Shown here: positions 51,596 to 60,273 of the stretch, in pieces
How positions within the stretch are numbered: position 1 is the first letter of the stretch
Layout: every line of letters starts with the position of its first letter
Assembly (NCBI GenBank): GCA_902778115.1
Contig: CACYWG010000015.1
Location: 28,579 to 92,578, forward strand
DNA: 64,000 nucleotides
Direction: 5' to 3'
Source: Oscillospiraceae bacterium
GTDB lineage: Bacteria; Bacillota; Clostridia; Oscillospirales; Oscillospiraceae
Translations under genes and position numbers: made by a program
Notes under the pieces: model-generated
Seen by the model: the letters and a program-made list of their open reading frames with translations, nothing else
Databases searched by the model: none
What the model was told of the DNA's origin: nothing

Positions 51596-53941
51596 ATGAT
51601 CAGTCTTTGCCGAGGATGGCAGTTTACCGAGCAGTGGAGCGAGGACTTCCTCGCCGGAAAGGCGGAGGGCACGCCCGTCTGCCTGCCGCACACCGTGCGG
51701 GAGATCCCGCTGCATTACGCGGGACCCGAGGATTACGAGATGGTCTGCGGCTACCGCCGCGCGCTGGACATCCCCGAGGCATACCGCGGCAAGCGCCTCT
51801 TTTTGCAGTTTGACGCCGCGGCGCATATCGCCACGGTTTTTGTCAACGGCCGCGAGCTGATGACCCACCGCAGCGGCTACACCGCCTTTCGCGTGGAGAT
51901 CACCGACGCGGTCGAATTCGGCGGGGAAAACACCGTCGCCGTGAAGCTCGACTGCACGGAAAACGGCAGCGTGCCGCCCTTCGGCTTCGTCATCGACTAC
52001 CTGACCTTCGGCGGACTCTACCGCGAGGTCTGGCTCGACGTGCGCGGCGAGAGCTATATCTCCGACCTCTTTGTGCGTACCCCGGCGCTCGACCGCGCCG
52101 TTGTGAAGCTGACGGTGGACGGGAAGATGAGCAAGATCGGCGGCATGCGCGTGCGCATCCGTGACGACGCGGGGAAGATCGCGGCCGAGCAGAGCGGCAG
52201 CGGCGACTTCGAGCTGCGCGTACCGGATGCAAAGCCCTGGGAGGCGGACAGCCCCGTGCGCTACACCTGTGAGGCGGAATTATTGGACAGGTCCGGCGCA
52301 GTCATCGACTGTGTGCAGGAAAAATTCGGCTTCCGCACGGCCGTATTCAAGGCCGACGGCTTCTATCTCAACGGCAAAAAGTTCTTCCTGCGCGGCCTGA
52401 ACCGCCACCAGAACTACCCCTACATCGGCTACGCCGCACCCGAGCACCTGGAGTGCGAGGACGCGCGCATCCTCAAGGAAGAGCTGCAGTGCACCGCCGT
52501 TCGCACCTCGCACTATCCGCAGAGCCAGTACTTCATCGACGAGTGCGACCGCTTGGGTCTGCTGGTGTTCACCGAGATCCCCGGCTGGCAGCATGTCGGC
52601 GACGAGGCCTGGAAGGATCAGGCCGTGGAGAACGTGCGCGAGATGGTGACGCAGTACCGCAACCACCCGAGCATCGTGCTGTGGGGCGTGCGCATCAACG
52701 AGAGCCAGGACGACGACGAGTTCTACCGCCGCACCAACGCCCTGGCGCATGAGCTTGACCCGGGCCGCCAGACCTCCGGCGTGCGCTATCTGGAAAAGAG
52801 CAGCCTGCTGGAGGACGTCTACGCCTTCAACGACTTCTCCCACACCGGGCAGAATCCCGGCTGCAAGCCGAAGAATAAGATCACGACCGATATGAGCAAG
52901 GGCTTCCTCATCTCCGAGTGCAACGGGCATATGTTCCCCACCAAGCCCTTCGATACCTGGGAAAAGCGCCAGGAGCACGCGCTGCGCCACGCCCGCGTGC
53001 AGGATGCGGCCCTGGCCGACGGCGAGCACGCCGGCTGCTTCGGCTGGTGCATGTTCGACTATCCCACGCACAAGGACTTCGGCTCCGGCGACCGTGTGTG
53101 CTATCACGGCGTGCTGGACTTCTTCCGCAATCCGAAGCTCGCCGCCGCGACCTACGCCAGTCAGGGCGAGGCCTTCCCCGTGCTGGAGCTCGGCTCCACC
53201 ATGGACATCGGCGACTACCCCGGCGGCCAGATCGGCCACCCCTACCTCTTCACGAACGCCGACGAGGTGGCACTCTATAAAAACAACGCCTACGTCACGA
53301 CCTTCCGGCCCCACGGCTGGCAGGCCCTCAAGCACGGGCCGATCCCCGTGGACGATCTGATCGGGGAACTCCTGGAGAGCCAGGAGGGCTTTGACCACGA
53401 AAAGGCGGAGTTCCTGCGCGAGTGCCTGCAGGCCGCCGGCAAGTACGGCACGGCCAACCTCCCGCTCAACTGGAAGGCGAAGTTCCTCTTTGCCTTTGCC
53501 CGCTATCACATGGATTTCGCCGCCGGCATGGAGCTTTACGGCAAGTACGTCGGCAACTGGGGCGGCGAGGCCACGGTCTGGCGCTTCGATGCGAAGAAAA
53601 ACGGTAAGGTCGTCGCCAGCCGCACCTACTGCCCGAGCCGGGAGCTGCACCTGGAGCTGCGCGCGAGCAAGACCGAACTGCGCGAGGGCGACACCTACGA
53701 CATGGCCGCTGTTCGCATCCGCGTGCTCGACGGCTGGGACAACCCTGCGCCTTACGCGCAGCTGCCGCTGCAGTTCGAAGTTGAGGGAGCGGCGGAGCTG
53801 GTCGGCCCCTCGCTCGTCACCGCCGAGGGCGGCATGACGGGCTGCTATCTGCGCACGAAGGGAGAGTCCGGCGAGGCGCTGCTGCATATCCGCGGCGGCC
53901 AGGCCGGCGACGTGACGCTGCGCTTTGCCGTCGAGGCCTGA
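51596..53941 (+). CDS. glycoside hydrolase family 2 (beta-galactosidase-like)
   Basis: A 781-residue GH2 enzyme without signal peptide. The jelly-roll domain (residues 1-150) has VCGYRRALDIPEAYRGKRLFLQF and the Ig-like domain follows. The TIM barrel starts near FYLNGKKFFLRGLNRHQNYPY. The acid/base Glu is in WGVRINESQ and the nucleophile is probably the Glu of LISECNGHMF. It hydrolyses beta-galactosides or related beta-glycosides taken up by the cell. GGAGAG precedes ATG 51596. Followed after 12 bases by a GH36 gene, so the two act on galactosides together. Confidence 0.92.
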   Translation: MISLCRGWQFTEQWSEDFLAGKAEGTPVCLPHTVREIPLHYAGPEDYEMVCGYRRALDIPEAYRGKRLFLQFDAAAHIATVFVNGRELMTHRSGYTAFRVEITDAVEFGGENTVAVKLDCTENGSVPPFGFVIDYLTFGGLYREVWLDVRGESYISDLFVRTPALDRAVVKLTVDGKMSKIGGMRVRIRDDAGKIAAEQSGSGDFELRVPDAKPWEADSPVRYTCEAELLDRSGAVIDCVQEKFGFRTAVFKADGFYLNGKKFFLRGLNRHQNYPYIGYAAPEHLECEDARILKEELQCTAVRTSHYPQSQYFIDECDRLGLLVFTEIPGWQHVGDEAWKDQAVENVREMVTQYRNHPSIVLWGVRINESQDDDEFYRRTNALAHELDPGRQTSGVRYLEKSSLLEDVYAFNDFSHTGQNPGCKPKNKITTDMSKGFLISECNGHMFPTKPFDTWEKRQEHALRHARVQDAALADGEHAGCFGWCMFDYPTHKDFGSGDRVCYHGVLDFFRNPKLAAATYASQGEAFPVLELGSTMDIGDYPGGQIGHPYLFTNADEVALYKNNAYVTTFRPHGWQALKHGPIPVDDLIGELLESQEGFDHEKAEFLRECLQAAGKYGTANLPLNWKAKFLFAFARYHMDFAAGMELYGKYVGNWGGEATVWRFDAKKNGKVVASRTYCPSRELHLELRASKTELREGDTYDMAAVRIRVLDGWDNPAPYAQLPLQFEVEGAAELVGPSLVTAEGGMTGCYLRTKGESGEALLHIRGGQAGDVTLRFAVEA

Positions 53942-53953
53942 GGGGGCGCTTCC

Positions 53954-55561
53954 ATGGTCCTGGATTATACGATCCGCTTTTTCCGCGGGCGCGGGCCGGA
54001 GGAGCGCAAAGGCTCCGTGGAGCTGCGCCCGGGGGTGAACATCATTGCGCCGGAGCTGCCGAAGGGAAAGCTCTTTACCGTCGCCGCCACGCTGCGGCGG
54101 CAGGGCGCCGCGCAGGAAAAGATCTTCATGAACGGCTACCAGGCCTGGACCTACTGCCCGGAGTACGGCAGCCGCGGGAAGATCCGGGATCTCAGCCATC
54201 TGCCCGAGGCGATCGTGCGCCGCTTCGGCCTGGACTACTACGGCGACTATTATTTCGTCCATTACCCCAATGCGCCGGGCTTCACCCACGGCGAGAGCTG
54301 GTGCTATTTCCGCCGCGGCGAACACTATCAGCTTTTCGCCTCGCTGGACGAGCGCCCGGGCTATACGATCTTCGGCTACGACGCGCACCGCGGCATGCTG
54401 TCGCTCAGGCGCGACTGCCGGGGCGTGATGCATGAAGGCGGCGCCTTCCACGCCTTTGACCTCTACTGTGCCGAGGGCGGCGAGGACGAGGTCTTTGACG
54501 GCTGGTTCCGGGCCCTGGGCGTCAAGCCGAGGACGACGGAAAAGCTCACCGGCTATTCCAGCTGGTATAACCGCTATCAGAAGATCAGTGAGCAGACGAT
54601 CCTGGAGGATCTGCGCGGCTGCGCCGAGGTGCTCAAGCCCGGCGATCTCTTCCAGATCGACGACGGCTTCGAGCCCGCCGTGGGCGACTGGCTGGAGCCG
54701 GACCCCAAAAAATTCCCGCACGGGCTCAAGCCCATCGTGGACGAGATCCATGCCAGGGGCTTCAAGGCCGGACTGTGGCTGGCGCCCTTCGTGGCGCAGA
54801 AGGGCTCCCGGCTCATTGCCGAGCATCCGGACTGGCTGCTGCGCCACCTGGGCCTCCCGATCCGCTGCGGCATCGCCTGGGGCGGCTTCGACGCGCTGGA
54901 CATCGACCATCCCGGCGTGAGAGATTATCTGCAGAAGGTTTTCCGCCGCGTGTTTGACGAATGGGGCTTTGACCTCGTGAAGCTCGACTTCCTCTATGCC
55001 GCCGCGCCCTACGGCAGCGAGCGTGAGAGCCGCGCCGCGCGGATGACGCGCGCGATGGAGTGGCTGCGCGAGCTCTGCGGCGACAAGCCGATCCTCGGCT
55101 GCGGTGTGCCGCTGATGCCCGCATTCGGGCTGGTGGACTACTGCCGCATCAGCTGCGACGTCGGCCTCGACTGGAACGGGCGCTTCTTCACGCGGGAGAT
55201 TCACCGCGAGCATCTGTCCACCCGGCATGCGATCGGCAACACGATCTTCCGCCGCCAGCTCAACGGCCGCGCCTGGCTCAACGACCCGGACGTGTTCTTC
55301 CTGCGCGACGACAATCTCAAGCTGCGCCCCGGGGAGAAGCACATCCTCGCCACGGTCAACAGCCTCTTCGGCGGCATGCTCCTGTGCTCGGACAACATGG
55401 GGCGCTACTCTGCCGAGGCCAAAGCCGCCTATGCGCAGCTGCTGCGAAACCGCGAGGCGGAGGATATCCGGGTGCTTGCCGACGGGAAGCTCCTGTCCGT
55501 TCGCTACCGCCTGGACGGACGCGAACATACCGTGAACATCGAAAGCCTGAAGGAGGACTGA
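53954..55561 (+). CDS. glycoside hydrolase family 36 (alpha-galactosidase)
   Basis: A 535-residue GH36 protein. The nucleophile Asp is in DLVKLDFLYAA, the acid/base Asp is in YCRISCDVGLDW, and GFKAGLWLAPFVAQKGSRL is the conserved barrel segment. The N-terminal beta-sandwich domain is short, as the total is well below the about 700 residues of raffinose-type GH36, so it belongs to a compact subgroup. No signal peptide. It probably cleaves alpha-1,6-galactosides such as melibiose inside the cell. Three bases separate it from the PAP2 gene. Confidence 0.9.
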   Translation: MVLDYTIRFFRGRGPEERKGSVELRPGVNIIAPELPKGKLFTVAATLRRQGAAQEKIFMNGYQAWTYCPEYGSRGKIRDLSHLPEAIVRRFGLDYYGDYYFVHYPNAPGFTHGESWCYFRRGEHYQLFASLDERPGYTIFGYDAHRGMLSLRRDCRGVMHEGGAFHAFDLYCAEGGEDEVFDGWFRALGVKPRTTEKLTGYSSWYNRYQKISEQTILEDLRGCAEVLKPGDLFQIDDGFEPAVGDWLEPDPKKFPHGLKPIVDEIHARGFKAGLWLAPFVAQKGSRLIAEHPDWLLRHLGLPIRCGIAWGGFDALDIDHPGVRDYLQKVFRRVFDEWGFDLVKLDFLYAAAPYGSERESRAARMTRAMEWLRELCGDKPILGCGVPLMPAFGLVDYCRISCDVGLDWNGRFFTREIHREHLSTRHAIGNTIFRRQLNGRAWLNDPDVFFLRDDNLKLRPGEKHILATVNSLFGGMLLCSDNMGRYSAEAKAAYAQLLRNREAEDIRVLADGKLLSVRYRLDGREHTVNIESLKED

Positions 55562-55564
55562 CCC

Positions 55565-56521
55565 ATGTTCTTTCTGAGCTCTGCGGCGGTTGAGGGCAAC
55601 CGCTTCTTCCTTGACTGGGAGATCGCGCTGATGGAGTGGCTGCAGAGCCATCTGAGTGCCGGCGCGATCGGCGTCCTGTCCCGATTCTCGATGTTCGGCG
55701 AGGAACTGATGCTGATCGTCGTGATGGGCTTCTTCTACTGGGTCTATGACAAAAAGATCGGCAAGGCCATCGGTATGATCTTCCTGCTCGACTGTGTCTG
55801 GAACCCGATGATCAAGAACGTCGCGCTGCGCCTGCGGCCCTATTTCTGCAGCGACAAGATCGACCTGCTGCGCCTCATCGACACGGGCGCCGACAAATAC
55901 GACGTCGCGGCGCAGGGCTATTCCTTCCCGAGCGGGCACTCCTCGGGCGCGGCGGCGGTCTACGGCTCCGCGGCGCGCTTCCTGCGCAGGAAGTGGGTCA
56001 CGGCGCTGGCCTTCCTGCTGCCGCTGCTGGTGGGCATTTCCCGCGTGGTCGTCGGCGCGCACTTTCCGACGGACGTGCTGGCCGGCTGGGCGATGGGCGT
56101 TCTTGCGATCTTCCTCGTCCCCTGGCTGAGAAAGAAGATCAAAAACCGCTGGGTCTTTTATGCGGTGATCGTCTTTACGGCGCTGCCGGGCTTCTTCTAC
56201 TGCACGAGCAACGACTATTTCACTGCCTTCGGCATGCTGATCGGTTTCGTGCTGGCCGAGCCCTTTGAGGAAAAGTACGTGAACTTCGAGAACACCCGCC
56301 ATCCGATCCGCGCGGTGCTGCGCATCGCGGGCGGCGGCGCGGTTTACTTCGCGCTCAACACGATCCTCAAGCTGCCCTTCCCGTCAGCGCTGCTGGAGGC
56401 GGGCAATTTCGCCGCGCACCTGATCCGCACCGGGCGCTACGCGATCGTGATCTTCGTGGTCATCGCGGTCTATCCGATGCTCTTCAAGCTCACCGCGAAG
56501 ATCGGAAAGAAAAGTGCATAG
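55565..56521 (+). CDS. PAP2 family phosphatase, membrane-bound
   Basis: A 318-residue membrane protein with about eight helices and a full phosphatidic-acid-phosphatase type 2 active site: KNVALRLRP (K-x6-RP), FPSGHSSGAAAVYG (PSGH) and SRVVVGAHFPTDVLAG (SR-x5-H-x3-D). Such enzymes dephosphorylate undecaprenyl pyrophosphate or lipid phosphates at the outer face of the membrane. The C-terminal half adds extra helices beyond the PAP2 core. It sits behind the two glycosidase genes, apparently by co-transcription rather than by shared function. Confidence 0.92.
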   Translation: MFFLSSAAVEGNRFFLDWEIALMEWLQSHLSAGAIGVLSRFSMFGEELMLIVVMGFFYWVYDKKIGKAIGMIFLLDCVWNPMIKNVALRLRPYFCSDKIDLLRLIDTGADKYDVAAQGYSFPSGHSSGAAAVYGSAARFLRRKWVTALAFLLPLLVGISRVVVGAHFPTDVLAGWAMGVLAIFLVPWLRKKIKNRWVFYAVIVFTALPGFFYCTSNDYFTAFGMLIGFVLAEPFEEKYVNFENTRHPIRAVLRIAGGGAVYFALNTILKLPFPSALLEAGNFAAHLIRTGRYAIVIFVVIAVYPMLFKLTAKIGKKSA

Positions 56522-56533
56522 TGCTTAGAAATA

Positions 56534-56574
56534 CAGAGGCCCGGGGACGCAAAGCGTCCCCGGGCCTCTGTTTT
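56534..56574. terminator. terminator between the PAP2 and AraC genes
   Basis: CAGAGGCCCGGGGACGC / GCGTCCCCGGGCCTCTG with a short AA-containing loop, followed by TTTTG. Confidence 0.9.
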
Positions 56575-56593
56575 GAAAACGAAAAACCGAAAA

Positions 56594-57436
56594 TTACTCC
56601 TTGAGTCTGCCCGGGCTGGTGCCGAAGACCTCGCGGAAGGCGCGGTGGAAGGCCGAATAATCCGCAAAGCCGCTTTCGGCGGCGGCGCGGACGGCGGGCG
56701 TGCCCTCGCGGATCAGGCGCGCGGCCTGGATCAGGCGCTTCTGGCGCACATAGGCGTGCACGGTCATGCCGGTCTGCGCCTTGAACAGGCGCATGAAGTG
56801 ATAGCGGCTGAGAAAGACCTGCTCGCACAGTTTTTCCACGCTGAGATCTGCGGCCAGATGCTCGTTGATATAGCTCAGCACCTGCGCGATCTTCGGGTCG
56901 CTGGCCGTGTCGGCGCCGCGGGGGAGCGACGCGCTGACCGAGAGGCGGTTGACGTGCACCAGCAGGCGGGAGATGCAGCTGTCGCGCAGCATCTGCGCGC
57001 CGAGCTGCCGGTCGCCGATCAGCGCCTCATAGGAGGTCATCGCCTCTGCGAGCGCCTTTTTCTGCTCCTCGTCGGGCGTGAGCAGGTACTGCCCGCTCTG
57101 GTCAGCCCAGTCAAAGCAGTCCATCAGCCCGACGCCGGGCGCGCTGCGCTCGAAAAAGCGCCGGTCGAGATAGACGATCACGCGGTCGTAGGGGACGGCC
57201 CGGTCGATGACGGCCTTGTGGATCGTGTGGTGCTTGACGAGAAGCACGTCCCAGGGACGCAGGGAATAGGTCACGTTTTCCACCGTGTAATCGACCCGAC
57301 CGGCCAGCAGCAGCACGATCTTGTCAAAGTCGTGAAAGTGGAAATCCCGCTCCTGCCCGGCGGTGTCGCGCAGATGGAAATAGTGGTAATTCTCCTTCAG
57401 ATAGCCCTCGCGGGCAACGTTGCCGCCTTTTTTCAC
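56594..57436 (-). CDS. AraC family transcriptional regulator
   Basis: 280 residues. An N-terminal cupin-type sensor domain (HFHDFDKIVLLLAGRVDYTV) and a C-terminal double helix-turn-helix: DLSVEKLCEQVFLSRYHFMRLFK and AAAESGFADYSAFHRAFREVFG, ending GTSPGRLKE. The start is GTG 57436, with GGAGGTG nine bases upstream. It is divergent from a dicarboxylate symporter and may control it or the galactosidase operon on its other side; the ligand is not evident. Confidence 0.93.
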   Translation of the reverse strand: MKKGGNVAREGYLKENYHYFHLRDTAGQERDFHFHDFDKIVLLLAGRVDYTVENVTYSLRPWDVLLVKHHTIHKAVIDRAVPYDRVIVYLDRRFFERSAPGVGLMDCFDWADQSGQYLLTPDEEQKKALAEAMTSYEALIGDRQLGAQMLRDSCISRLLVHVNRLSVSASLPRGADTASDPKIAQVLSYINEHLAADLSVEKLCEQVFLSRYHFMRLFKAQTGMTVHAYVRQKRLIQAARLIREGTPAVRAAAESGFADYSAFHRAFREVFGTSPGRLKE

Positions 57437-57468
57437 GGGGTTTCACCTCCGGTCAGACGAATCGTATA

Positions 57469-57520
57469 CACCTCATCCGGCCCTTCAGACCGCCTTCCCC
57501 TCAAGGGGAAGGCAAAGAGG
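57469..57520. repeat. partial copy of the 9505-type palindromic repeat
   Basis: ACACCTCATCCGG, a short spacer, and CCTTCCCCTCAAGGGGAAGG followed by CAAAGAGG correspond to the right half of the element at 9505-9627. Confidence 0.65.
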
Positions 57521-57575
57521 AATATCGAATTGAATTATACAGCACTTTTTGCAATGTTTCAAGCACCAACGCCCA

Positions 57576-57604
57576 TTTACTTTGCGTTTTCTGGCAAATA
57601 TAAT
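57576..57604 (+). promoter_or_regulatory. possible sigma-A promoter of the symporter gene
   Basis: TTTACT, 17 bases, TATAAT, 32 bases before the ATG; the -10 is perfect, the -35 weak. Confidence 0.55.
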
Positions 57605-57636
57605 GGAGCAGTAAAAAGCCTCAGGGAGGGTTCATC

Positions 57637-58872
57637 ATGTCGAAGTTTCTGAAAAACAACTGGTTCTTCTTTACCATGATCATCGGCATCGTCGCCGGCT
57701 GCCTGGTCGGTTATTTCTGGCAGGGCGCCGCGGTGCTCGAGCCGCTCGGCACGCTGTTCATCAACATGATGTTCTGCGTCGTCGTTCCGATGGTCTTCTT
57801 CTCCATCTCCTCCGCCATCGCCAACATGAAGAGCGCCAAGCGCGCCGGCAAGCTGATGGGCACGACGGTGCTCACCTTTATGTGCACCACGATCATCGCC
57901 TCCGTCATCATGTACGTGCTGGTCCGCTTCATCCCCGTGTACATCGGCGATCCCGCCTTTGAAGAGGGCGCGAAAGAGCCCATGAGCGCCGGTGAAATGA
58001 TTGTCGGCTTCTTTACCAAGCCCGACTTCCCCGAGCTCTGGAGCCGCCGCTCCATCCTGCAGCTCATCATCGCCGGCATCTTCTTCGGCTTCGGCGTGCA
58101 GATGTGCGGCGGGCCTGAGACCAAGGTCGCCAAGCTCCTGGAGGAGATCACCAACGTCCTGATGAAGGTCATCAAGCTCATCAGCTACTACGCCCCGATC
58201 GGCTTCTTCGGCTTCTTCGCCGCCCTCGTCGCCGCCCACGGCGCCGACCTGATGACCAACTACGCCCGCGCGATCATCCTCTACTATGTTGTTTCCTTTG
58301 CTTACATGTTCCTGATCTTCCCGCTCTACGCCCGCTTCGGCGGCGGCAAGGGCGCCGTCAAGGTCATGTTCCAGCACCTGTTCCGCCCGGCGGCAGTCGC
58401 CTTCGGCACCTGCTCCTCCGTCGCGACCATCCCCACCAACATGGAGGTCTCCGAGGACACCGGCATCTCCAAGGACGTCACCGACATCGTTCTGCCCATG
58501 GGCGCGACGATGAACATGGACGGCTCCGGCATGAGCGCCATCATCAAGGTCGCCTTTCTCTTCGGCATGTTCGGCAAGGACTTTGCCACCACCGACGCGC
58601 TGCTCGCGATCGTCGTCGCGACGGTCTCCTCCGTTGCCATGTCCGGTATCCCCGGCGGCGGCGGCACCGGCGAGCTGGTGCTCTGCTCCCTGTTCTTCCC
58701 CGAGGCGCTGCCCATCGCCTTCCCGATCGCGCAGGCCATCGGCGATCTCGTCGATCCTCCCGCCACCATGGTCAACGCGGCCGGCGACTATGTGGCCTCC
58801 TTCATCGTCTCCCGCTTCAACGACGGCAAGGATTGGCTGCAGAAGGCGCTCAAGGCGAAGAAACAGCAGTAA
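57637..58872 (+). CDS. dicarboxylate/amino acid:cation symporter (DAACS family)
   Basis: A 411-residue transporter with eight membrane helices and two re-entrant loops. The signature loops are clear: FGTCSSVATIPTNME (the serine-rich HP1 tip), PMGATMNMDGSG (the NMDGT-type motif, here NMDGS) and SGIPGGGGTGELVL (HP2). It imports glutamate, aspartate, serine, threonine or C4-dicarboxylates with Na+ or H+. GGGAGG precedes ATG 57637. The dapF-type gene begins at the base directly after its stop codon. Confidence 0.93.
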   Translation: MSKFLKNNWFFFTMIIGIVAGCLVGYFWQGAAVLEPLGTLFINMMFCVVVPMVFFSISSAIANMKSAKRAGKLMGTTVLTFMCTTIIASVIMYVLVRFIPVYIGDPAFEEGAKEPMSAGEMIVGFFTKPDFPELWSRRSILQLIIAGIFFGFGVQMCGGPETKVAKLLEEITNVLMKVIKLISYYAPIGFFGFFAALVAAHGADLMTNYARAIILYYVVSFAYMFLIFPLYARFGGGKGAVKVMFQHLFRPAAVAFGTCSSVATIPTNMEVSEDTGISKDVTDIVLPMGATMNMDGSGMSAIIKVAFLFGMFGKDFATTDALLAIVVATVSSVAMSGIPGGGGTGELVLCSLFFPEALPIAFPIAQAIGDLVDPPATMVNAAGDYVASFIVSRFNDGKDWLQKALKAKKQQ

Positions 58873-59691
58873 ATGCACGCAGTCAAAATGCACGGTGCGG
58901 GCAACTCCTTCGTATTGACGGAGAACCTGCACGGCGAACTTCAGGGCGAGGACCTCAGCGGCCTCGTCCTGCGTTTATGCGCACACTCCGAAACGGACGG
59001 CATGATCGTGATCGTGCCGGCGGCCGCAGATGCGGCGGATTTCGGCATGCTGTTTTATAATGCCGACGGCAGCCTCGGCGAGATGTGCGGCAACGGCGCG
59101 CGCTGCATCGCCCGCTACGGCGTGGAGCACGGCCTGGCGCGCGATCCGGAGCAGATCCGGATCCTGGCCACGGCGGGGCTGGTGACGGCCCGGCGGATCG
59201 ACGGAGAGCGCTATGAGGTGCGGCTCAACGACCCCTCGGTGATCGATCTGCACCGCCCGGCCGAGGCACTCGGCCGGATGTTCGACTGCGCGTATGTCGA
59301 GCTCGGCGATCCCGGCATCCCGCACGCGGTGGTCGAGACGCCGGAAACGGAGCTTGAGGAGCTGGACACTCTGCGCGAGCGCGGCCGCGCGCTGCGCCGG
59401 AGCCCGGCCTTTCCGAGGGGCGCGAACGTCAGCTTCGTCTGCCGCACGGGCCAGGCGCGCGTGCGCGCGATCACCTTTGAGCGAGGCGTGGAGGATTTCA
59501 CGCTGGCCTGCGGCACCGGCTGCGGCTCGATCGCCGCAAGCCTGATCCTGCGCGGAACGATCCCGGGCGATCGGCTGACAATCGACATGCCCGGCGGGCA
59601 GCTGAGCGTCCGCCTGCGCCGCGAAGGGCAGTGTGTGCATGATATCCTTCTCACAGGCCCGACCGCGGTCGTGGAAGAAATTGAATATTAA
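58873..59691 (+). CDS. dapF: diaminopimelate epimerase family protein (DapF)
   Basis: A 272-residue PLP-independent epimerase with both catalytic cysteines: Cys72 in MCGNGARC and Cys213 in ACGTGCGS. It would interconvert LL- and meso-diaminopimelate for lysine and peptidoglycan synthesis. The N-terminal motif reads GAGNSF where DapF normally has GNDF. Together with its coupling to an amino-acid symporter (no gap between the genes), this leaves room for a DapF-like racemase with another substrate. It has no own ribosome site, only AAGGCG far upstream, so translation is probably coupled. Confidence 0.88.
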   Translation: MHAVKMHGAGNSFVLTENLHGELQGEDLSGLVLRLCAHSETDGMIVIVPAAADAADFGMLFYNADGSLGEMCGNGARCIARYGVEHGLARDPEQIRILATAGLVTARRIDGERYEVRLNDPSVIDLHRPAEALGRMFDCAYVELGDPGIPHAVVETPETELEELDTLRERGRALRRSPAFPRGANVSFVCRTGQARVRAITFERGVEDFTLACGTGCGSIAASLILRGTIPGDRLTIDMPGGQLSVRLRREGQCVHDILLTGPTAVVEEIEY

Positions 59692-59726
59692 TAAGTCCCG
59701 GAAACAAGCTTTCCGGGACTTTTTTG
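59692..59726. terminator. terminator between the dapF and sigG-fragment genes
   Basis: AAGTCCCGGAAA / TTTCCGGGACTTTTTT with a short loop. It lies between the convergent dapF and sigG fragments; the minus-strand A tract is weaker. Confidence 0.9.
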
Positions 59727-59729
59727 GTA

Positions 59730-60221
59730 TTACGAGCTCATATTCTTCTTGATCTGCGAGATCGCGTTCTTTTCCAGGCGCGAGACCTGGGCCTGGGAGA
59801 TGCCGACCTCGCGGGCGACCTCCATCTGCGTGCGCCCGTCGTAAAAGCGCAGCGCCAGGATCCGCTTTTCACGCGGCGAGAGGCGGCGCATCGCGTCGGT
59901 CAGGGCGATCTGCTCCAGCCAGTGCTCGTCGTTGTTGCGCGGGTCGCCGATCTGGTCCATCACGGTCGCGCTTTCGCCGCCGTCGCTGAATACCGGCTCG
60001 TAAAGGCTCACCGGCTCGCAGACCGCGTCCATCGCGAAGACGACCTCCTGCCGGGGGATGCCCAGCTCCCGGGCGATCTGCTCCACGCCCGGCTCCCGTC
60101 CGTCCCGGGCGGTCAGCTTCTCCTTGGCCTGCAGCACCCGATAGGCGGTGTCGCGCATCGAGCGGCTGACGCGCAGCGCGCTGTGGTCGCGCAGAAAGCG
60201 CCGCAGCTCCCCCGCGATCAT
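59730..60221 (-). pseudogene. sigG: sigG 3' part: forespore sigma factor interrupted by a recombinase-bearing element
   Basis: 163 residues that correspond to the second half of sigma-G. PMIAGELRRFLRD is the end of region 2, then VSRSMRDTAYRVLQ, region 3 (REPGVEQIARELGIPRQEVVFAMDA), the sigma-G-specific PVSLYEPVFSDGG, and region 4 with the helix-turn-helix TQMEVAREVGISQAQVSRLEK. The normal first ~100 residues (core-binding and -10 recognition) are missing. Upstream of the internal Met the frame reaches an in-frame TGA at 60267-60269 without sigma-like sequence, and then the recombinase gene ends at 60274. Full sigma-G would need the distal part, expected beyond the right edge, to be joined here. 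Confidence 0.88.
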
Positions 60222-60273
60222 CGGAACGATTATCGGATGGAGAAAAAATACAATACGTTCTGAAAATCAGCAA
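60213..60273. other. junction between the sigG fragment and the inserted element (putative attachment site)
   Basis: Sigma-G codons read normally up to GTTCCGATGATCGC (Val-Pro-Met-Ile). Immediately upstream the expected Phe-Ser-Thr-Tyr codons are replaced by TTTTTCTCCATCCGATAATC. The crossover must lie at about 60222-60235. The partner site at the other end of the element is outside the window, so the core cannot be read directly. Confidence 0.6.

Noticed and set aside
52280..56302. A 1,340-codon minus-strand open frame opposite the galactosidase operon
   Set aside because: Mirror frame of GH2, GH36 and PAP2 genes, which carry complete catalytic motifs; no ribosome site or recognisable domain on the minus strand.
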